Below, in pieces: positions 31,201 through 36,228 of a stretch of 36,228 nucleotides of DNA. The DNA comes from Gonium pectorale (lineage: Eukaryota > Chlorophyta > Chlorophyceae > Chlamydomonadales > Volvocaceae). The position numbers were made by a program, and so were the translations under genes. The stretch covers positions 2,745,255-2,781,482 of the forward strand of contig LSYV01000002.1 of the NCBI GenBank assembly GCA_001584585.1, given 5' to 3'. The notes under the pieces are model-generated. The model was not told the DNA's origin. It did not search any database and worked only from the letters and a program-made list of their open reading frames with translations. Every line of letters begins with the position of its first letter. Within the stretch, counting starts at the first letter, position 1.

Positions 31201-34200
31201 GCGCCTACGCTCGTCGTGTGCGTTTTCCTTTCCAACACATGCGCATGCGCGCGCGCGTGTGGCCGGTGTAAGACATGTGAGGTGCCACCAGAATCGTCCG
31301 GCGTGTCCGCTGCGTTGCCGGTCCTGCCTGTTGTGCCGCTCCGCTGCCTCTCCCCTCACCCCCACCCAAAATCCCCCATCCTTTCCCCTTCAACCCCAAC
31401 CCAAAGCGGTCGAGTTAGAAATGCGTCCCCCGGCTACTCCACTGAGAGCGCCTTCCAACCCGCTACCCGCCACCCGCGGCTTGGCCGCCGGACGGCAGAA
31501 TGCTGCTGGACACGAGCTGCTCGTGTCCAGCAGCTTGTTGCAGTAGCTGGTCTCGTCAAAAGCGGCCAGCCTGTCAGCAAACTGACGGTCGCCACCTCTC
31601 CCCTACCCGCGCGCAGGCGAGGTGCAGCACATGATGGAGGCCATCCCCAGCCGGCGTGAGAAGGCGCTGGCAGAGCGGCGGCTGGTGCTGACGGTGGACG
31701 CGGACGGGGTGGTGACCGAAGTGGACGACGGGCCCGCCTGGCTCTACGGCTTCGAGCCCAGCCAGCTGAGGGGCCGCAGCCTGGCGGACGTCGTCACCAC
31801 GCTGCGGCCCGAGGCCCCGCAGGCGGCCGGCGAGGGGGCGGGGCCCGACGCGGACGTGTCGGTCACGGAGCTGCTGTCGCTGCTCATCTCCAAGTGGGTG
31901 CAGCGGGCGATGCGGGGGGCGAGGGGCAACGCAGATGGGAAAACGGGTCGAGACGCGTGTAGCCGGGTTGCAACGAGGGCCGATGATATTTTGACGGTCT
32001 TGGCGTACTTGAAGGCAGCCTGCAAAACCGCGATGTCAGTGCTAGGCAGGGGGGAATGAAGAAGGGAAACGGGTCGTACGTGGACACCGAATCGCATACG
32101 GAGGGGGGCCTTGGGGCGCGCACCCGCTTGGTGTCCACCTGCGCGGCTAGGAGACGGGATGGCGGTGTGGGGGATGCGCCACGGCATGCGGGGCATTGGA
32201 GCTGGGTGCGGGGGCGTGGGGTGCAGGGTGGTGGTAGATGAGCCCTGCCGACCCAAGGTCCCTCGGCCGGCAGTTCGTCCGGACCCGACCCTGCCTCGCT
32301 TCGCCTCCGCACGACCCCAAGTCCGCTCCTCGCTGACGTCTCTTGCCCTGGCCCCGCCGACCATGCGTCAGGGCCATGATGCAGTCGGGCGTCTCGTGGC
32401 GGGTGGGCGTCACCGTGCCCACCGACGAGGCGGAACTGGAGGCGCTGGGCCCCATGCGGGAGGCCGTGCTGGCCAAACGCACTACCGCCGCTCTGATGGA
32501 GATAGAGGTCTCCCTCGACACCTCCGCGCTCGGCAAAGCCGAAGGCCGCGCCGCCGGCGGCGACGGCGCGGGCGTGACGACGCTGGCGGACCTGCAGCCT
32601 AGTAGCGGCGGCGGCGCAGCCGCCGCCAGCGGCAGCGGCCTTGCCGCGTTGCCGGCGCCGGTGGTCCCCGGCACCAGCGGGCGCGTAATGTCGTCTTCCA
32701 TGCCGGGTTGCCTTGGGAACGGCGCCGCCGCCGACGGCGGCGGCGGCCCGAGCGAGCGGCGGGTCAGCAGGGGGAGCAGCTTCTGGCTCCAAGCACGCAT
32801 GTCGTCGGCAAGCGGCGCGCCGCCGGCGTCGCCTAGCGGCGCGGCCGCCGCCCTGGCAGTGATGCAGCGGATGGGCTCAGAGGGGACGATCTCGACGGGC
32901 AAGCGCGCCAGCGTCGGAGGCGGCAGCAGCACCCACGGCGCCGTTGGCGGGGGTGGCGGGGGCGAGTCGCAGGGCGGCCGCGGACTGGTGTTCAAGACGA
33001 CGGTGCGGCGCAACAGCTGGATTGCTATGGAGGGCCCCGGCGGCGGCATCATGGTTGTCAGCGGCGCCGCCGTCGAGGGCGGTGCGACGGCGGTGCTGCG
33101 CCAGAGCATGCGCACGCGCGCGTCACTGGGCACGCTCCGCGCCGCCGCCAGCGGCGCCTTGCCAGCATCGCCGATGCCCGCGGCGGCGCGTGCGTCAGCC
33201 GTCGCTACTGCGCAGCTGTCGCCCTCTGTCTCCCACGACGCGTCGCCGCTATTCCCCAGCGGCCAAGTCCCGGCGGCGGCGGCTGCAGCTCCGAGCCCGC
33301 TGGTCACTGTGGTGTCGCAGCGGCCGCACCACTCTGACGGAACCGGGAACCTCGGCGCCACCACCGGCGGCGGCGGCGGCGCGGCGACAAAGCAGCAGCC
33401 GATGCTGCGAAGACACTCCTCCACATTCGTCATGGAATCCGGGGGCGCAGGGCCCACCGTCAGCTTGGGCGGTGAGGTGCAATGTGCGGCGGTGCCGTCG
33501 GAGGCGTTGGACGCCAGCTCTGCAGCTGTTGGCGCCACGAAGGCGGACGACGACGTAGGCGGCAAGCCCTCGGCCAAAGACTGCGCGGCTGCGACTGCCG
33601 ACGGCGGCGGCGACAGCAGCGGCAACTGCAGTGACCCAGTGCCCGCCGCGGAGGCAGCCGCCGCTGAGGTGACGGTTTGCCCGCGGCCTGTGATGGAAGC
33701 GAACTCAGAGCCTCACTCTCCGACCCCAGGTGAGGCCAAGGACGCTGCTCAGCCGGGACCAGCAGGGTCCCCGCTGCTGCCGCCCCCGGCGAGTGTCGCC
33801 GAGGAGGCGGGTCTGGCCGCCGAGCCCACTGAGCTGGAGCTTATGCCGGGAGAGCCGGTCGGCGACCACAGCCGCCGCGGCGCGACGCTGGACGGCGGCG
33901 AGGAGGAGGAGGGCGCCGAGCGTCGCAGCCCCCGCCCGCGCGACGCCGTGGCAGCCATCCCTACCTTGCCCGACGCCCCAGACTTCACGGGCCCTGACGT
34001 CCCCGCCGCCGACCCTGCGGCCACTGCCGCCGACGCCGCTGACCCTGCGGCCACGGCCAGCGACGCCGACGACGCCGTCCAGGGACATGTGCGGAGCCTG
34101 GCGCTGGGCGAGGCGTCGGACGCGGCGGCCTGCCCCGAGCCCGACGGACGTGACGTAGCCCTGTCGCCCGTCGACGCTAGCTCCGCCGCCACCGCCGCCG

Positions 34201-36228
34201 ACGCCGGCGGCGGCGCCGCCGCCAACGGCGCCGGTGCCGACATTAGGGCCCCCGGTGACGACATCATGCAGCTCTTTGCGGGGCGACGGGCAGCCTCTGC
34301 ACCTCAGATGTTTGACGAGCTGGACTCGGGGCGAGACCTGCTGGCGAAGCTGCTGAGCCTGAAGGCCTACCGCAGCGCCGCCAACGGGCCGCTCGACACA
34401 GCCAGCTCATTCGGAGGCGATGCGCTGCTTCCGCTGCTGCCGTCACCGCTGGGCACCGGTAGCTTTAGCGCCATCACCGCCGCTGTCGCCGCCGGCGGCT
34501 CCACCTCCGGCAGGCCCAAGTCGCCGCTGCGCCGCGCGCTGGCAAACGACCCGTACAACCCGATGAGGTGGCCCGCCGGCGCCGCCGCCGACACTGCGGT
34601 GGCAGAGGACGTCGGCAGCGTGGAGCTGCCCCCGTCGGTCGCGGACGACGCGCGGGTGGTGGTGATCCGCGTCAGCCTGTGGCGTGCGGACCTGCTCACC
34701 CCTGTGGTGGAGCTCGACAGCGCGGGGGCCATCGTCGGGATGGTGGGGGAGGAACTCGCCCCGCCTGGTAGGCAGTGGCGGGCATTCGGATGCGAGGCGC
34801 GTTGTGGCGCTGTGGGCTAACCGCAAACTGCACTACGGTACGGAATCGCCTAACGAACTGCCGCCGACCGCCAACTGTCCCGCCAGGCCTGCTGTTCGGC
34901 GTGCCCACGAGCGCCATGCATTCCCGGCAGCTGCACTCCTTCCTGGAGCTGCAGGACCGCAGCGTGGCGGGCCTGTTCCAGGACCCGGGCACCGCGCGGC
35001 GCGGCGGGCTCAAGACGACCGCCAAAGAGGCCAACAAGATCGGCACGCTGCGGGAGGTGAGCTGATGTGACGGCAAGCGACCCGCGGGTCGCTGCTGTCC
35101 GCCAGCGGTTGAAGATAGCCGCTCCAGCGCCCCTTTCCGTGCCTTTGCGCCCGCTGTCAATGGTACCACGTACCGGTATGTCCACTCTCCCAGATGTCGA
35201 CCTCCTGTCGCCGCCACCGGCTCCCCACCGTTGTCGCCTCCTCACCTCAGGTCACCGGCCGCCACATCGACGGGCAGCGGCTGGAGCTCAGCCTGCAGGC
35301 GGTGGTCAAGGAGTCGGCCCCCAGCCGCACCTACGTCGTGCTAAAACCGCGGAGGCCCTCCCGCGGCAGCCGCGCCGCCCTCCTGCACAGCGTGCGAGAC
35401 GTGGGGCTGGGGTTGGAGCTTCGGCAGGATCTAGTCGGCGCCGACGAGCTCGCGGCTGCGGCAGTGGTCCTGCCGCAGCCGCCAGCGCTGCAGCCATCGC
35501 CGCCGGCTGCCGCCGCCGGCTTCCCGGAGGCGCCAACGGGCCCCCCGCCGCTGTCGCCGCCGCGGGTGCGCAACCATGCGTCGCTTCGGCGCAGCTTTGA
35601 GTCGGCAGCGGAGTCGATCGACCGTCATCCGCTGATGGCCAAGGTGGGAGACGCGGACGATGTGCTGCCGCTGGCGCGCCACTCGCCGCCGGCCACGCCG
35701 ACGGCGGCGCCGGTGCCGCCGGCCAGCCCATTCGTCGAGGCCTGGGCCGTGCCCGGCGTGCGCGCCTTCGTGGCCCCGCCGGCGCACATGTTGGGCGACG
35801 TCGATGCGGAGGTGCGCCTCGCGCACATGCCGCACGGCGGCGGCGGCGGCGCCGCGCCGGTTGGCGAGCACCCGTTCGCGGTGGGTGGCGCGGAGCAGCG
35901 GCACACGCCGCCGAACTTCCTGCGCGGCAGCGCCGCCGGCGCCGACGCTGCCATGGACCCGGCGGCTCTGCGCGTAGGCAGCAGCAGCCTGCACGTGCGG
36001 TCGTACACGGGTTACACGGCAGCGGATTACCTAATCCCAGCCTCGACGGCGGCGGCAGGGGCGCCGCCACAGGTAGTTGCCCTGAGCACCTGGATCCGCG
36101 CCGGCACCGAGCCGCCGCTGACGCCGGTGCTGCTGGCACCGCCGCCACCGGCTTTTGGAGCCGGGCGCAGTGGCGGCCTGAGCGCTGGGCTGAGCGGGAC
36201 GCCAGGGAGCATGTCGGGGGAGCTCGAC
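17072..36228 (+). CDS. Giant TmcB-like ('tiny macrocysts') multi-pass membrane protein with PAS modules (partial)
   Basis: At least 29 exons, all phase-consistent, give 2252 codons without a stop up to the window edge. The order is N-terminal membrane domain (recognised residues 1-348), cytosolic helical part (349-507), TPR-like block (508-560), five PAS-like modules, and low-complexity linkers. This matches the TmcB/TmcC proteins known from Dictyostelium and greatly expanded in Chlamydomonas relatives. Hallmarks are GVLFTIVKERYNTG, WPIKVLRVYANIFF, ELNPTTRNL, WVNHLRVGLYCS and NPWRAAKYFSEAEKL. PAS modules sense small ligands, redox state or light in many proteins, but no cofactor-binding residues could be identified here, so the ligand is unknown. 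The protein probably acts as a membrane sensor or scaffold. Both termini are missing: the first exon is not identified and the last visible exon runs off the right edge. Confidence 0.85.
21013..21125 (+). repeat. Dispersed repeat, copy 4 (longest, sense)
   Basis: It reads TGTTGAAAAGGAACAACGCA, then TACGACGAGCGTAAGCGCGA, then AAGTGACGATGTCGTTGTAG, GACCCAGC and CAGTCGAAGGGGTGATG. It lies in intron 10 of the TmcB-like gene. With the 31140-31243 copy it defines the full unit of about 105-115 bp. Confidence 0.85.
23629..23735 (+). repeat. Two-copy 53-bp minisatellite in an intron
   Basis: GCCATGGGGGCCGTGCCATG occurs at 23647 and again at 23700, and the flanking CACGCGCG-type sequence repeats with the same 53-bp spacing. 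It lies in intron 14 of the TmcB-like gene. Confidence 0.75.
24676..25240. other. Assembly gap (565 N)
   Basis: The gap lies within intron 16 (24423-25562) of the TmcB-like gene. The ten bases GCAGGCCTGT occur immediately before the gap (24666-24675) and again shortly after it (25257-25266). The sequence right after the gap, CAGTCGAAGGGGTGA, matches the right end of the dispersed repeat. A repeat copy therefore probably caused the gap. Long frames that span it are artefacts of the N run. Confidence 0.95.
25241..25256 (+). repeat. Dispersed repeat, right-end fragment at the gap edge
   Basis: CAGTCGAAGGGGTGA matches the right end of copy 4 (21091-21105) exactly and starts at the first base after the N run. 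The rest of this copy is presumably in the gap. Confidence 0.6.
26226..27973 (+). other. PAS module 1 of the TmcB-like gene (exons 18-21)
   Basis: It is built from the end of exon 18 plus 26937-27020, 27413-27557 and the 26-bp exon 27948-27973. The sequence VNIVFLINSAGIIQMANK is the first strands, NAHSLLGFAKGELDGKNI the helix with the 'GY...EL.G..' pattern, then IMPPPFSQRHNRYI, then closing strands VALHKARYVLPVKLAVSK and SIFLGVLE. This is a canonical PAS fold order and the best conserved PAS of the protein. Confidence 0.85.
28370..30753 (+). other. PAS-like modules 2 and 3 of the TmcB-like gene (exons 22-25)
   Basis: Exons are 28370-28460, 29050-29119, 29711-30118 and 30473-30753. PAS 2 starts AKLYLMPSGVVTAMDQAFAE and continues with WTGYDMGDILGKDIGGLVTD. 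Its closing strands (TMHRLGIGPVEGMVELTLRR) come only after a Gly/Ala-rich insertion in exon 24. PAS 3 follows as LLAITGPSGRVRYIASELAR with LYRQPLGEIMPQPW, and closes with MQNYYRLAISS. The donor at 29120 splits the codon CA/G, which avoids an in-frame TGA just downstream. Confidence 0.78.
31140..31243 (-). repeat. Dispersed repeat, copy 5 (antisense)
   Basis: On the minus strand it reads TGTTGGAAAGGAAAACGCAC, then ACGACGAGCGTAGGCGCGAA, then AGTGATGGCGTCGTGGTAGG, then ACCCAGCAGTGGAAGGGGTG. It lies in intron 25 of the TmcB-like gene and is in the opposite orientation to the other four main copies. Confidence 0.85.
31502..31534. repeat. Perfect 33-bp palindrome (16-bp arms, 1-nt centre)
   Basis: The arms are GCTGCTGGACACGAGC and GCTCGTGTCCAGCAGC with a single T between them, without mismatches. 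It lies in intron 25 of the TmcB-like gene, 82 bp before the exon 26 acceptor. Confidence 0.95.
31617..34767 (+). other. PAS-like module 4 and long low-complexity region (exons 26-27)
   Basis: Exon 26 (31617-31893) opens PAS 4 with LVLTVDADGVVTEVDDGPAW and LYGFEPSQLRGRSLADVV. Exon 27 (32372-34767) closes it with SGVSWRVGVTVPTDEAELEA and AALMEIEVSLD. Exon 27 is 2396 bp, far longer than any other, and encodes about 700 residues of Ala/Gly/Ser/Pro/Asp-rich sequence with few hydrophobic blocks. It includes short basic islands (TTVRRNSW, RRHSSTF) that look like possible phosphorylation sites. The end begins PAS 5 (LTPVVELDSAGAIVGMVGEE). The antisense strand is open for 492 codons purely from codon bias. 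Confidence 0.8.
34887..36228 (+). other. PAS-like module 5 and open C-terminal region (exons 28-29)
   Basis: Exon 28 (34887-35056) carries LLFGVPTSAMHSRQLHSFLE. Exon 29 (35251 to the edge, 326 codons, no stop) starts with TGRHIDGQRLELSLQAVVKE and TYVVLKPR, the last strands of a PAS fold. It then runs into Pro/Ala/Gly-rich sequence with a more ordinary block HASLRRSFESAAESIDRHPL. The reading frame leaves the window intact, so the protein is longer than seen. Confidence 0.8.

Noticed and set aside
32147..33625. A 492-codon minus-strand frame opposite TmcB-like exon 27
   Set aside because: It is a mirror of a low-complexity GC-rich exon. It has no recognisable domain, and the plus frame is tied to PAS modules on both sides.
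1..36228. CRISPR arrays, operons, phage genes or rRNA
   Set aside because: None was seen. The repeats are dispersed rather than regularly spaced, and all genes are intron-containing and eukaryotic.

Overview
The window looks like nuclear DNA from a volvocalean green alga (Chlamydomonas/Volvox type). It is very GC-rich. Its genes are cut into many short exons with strong GT..AG introns and C-rich acceptors, and its proteins carry long Ala/Gly/Pro stretches. Two genes belong to families I know from volvocine algae or from eukaryotic meiosis. There are no bacterial signs such as operons, Shine-Dalgarno sites or CRISPR. All exon borders were derived by hand from splice sites, reading phase and protein continuity.

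Layout. (1) 1-6364, minus strand: a secreted or membrane-anchored protein in ten visible exons whose 3' end runs off the left edge. Its second half resembles the glutamine-amidotransferase-like domain of the TCAF/M60-like family, interrupted by Pro-rich cell-wall-type spacers. An intron holds a plus-strand tRNA-like Pol III element. (2) 6365-8842: a divergent intergenic region with a pair of direct repeats and one copy of a dispersed repeat. (3) 8843-11797, plus strand: a complete four-exon gene of 656 codons whose N-terminus matches MEI4 (plant PRD2), a factor for meiotic double-strand-break formation. (4) 11798-17071: an accessory, repeat-rich stretch. It holds a decayed LINE endonuclease, an orphan coiled-coil/SAP-like exon, GC-rich hairpins and a 178-bp frameshifted copy of the MEI4 3' end. 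(5) 17072-36228, plus strand: at least 29 coding exons (2252 codons visible) of a giant 'tiny macrocysts' (TmcB-like) protein. It has about eight membrane segments, a TPR-like block, five PAS-like modules and a long low-complexity region. Its first exon is not identified and its 3' end lies beyond the window. A 565-bp assembly gap falls inside one of its introns.

The three genes show no obvious functional link. The clearest structure outside the genes is a repeat family with a core near CATACGACGAGCGTAAGC. It occurs at least five times, in introns of all three genes and between genes. A second, short motif recurs in introns of two unrelated genes. I found no multi-gene system that I would call a new biological system.
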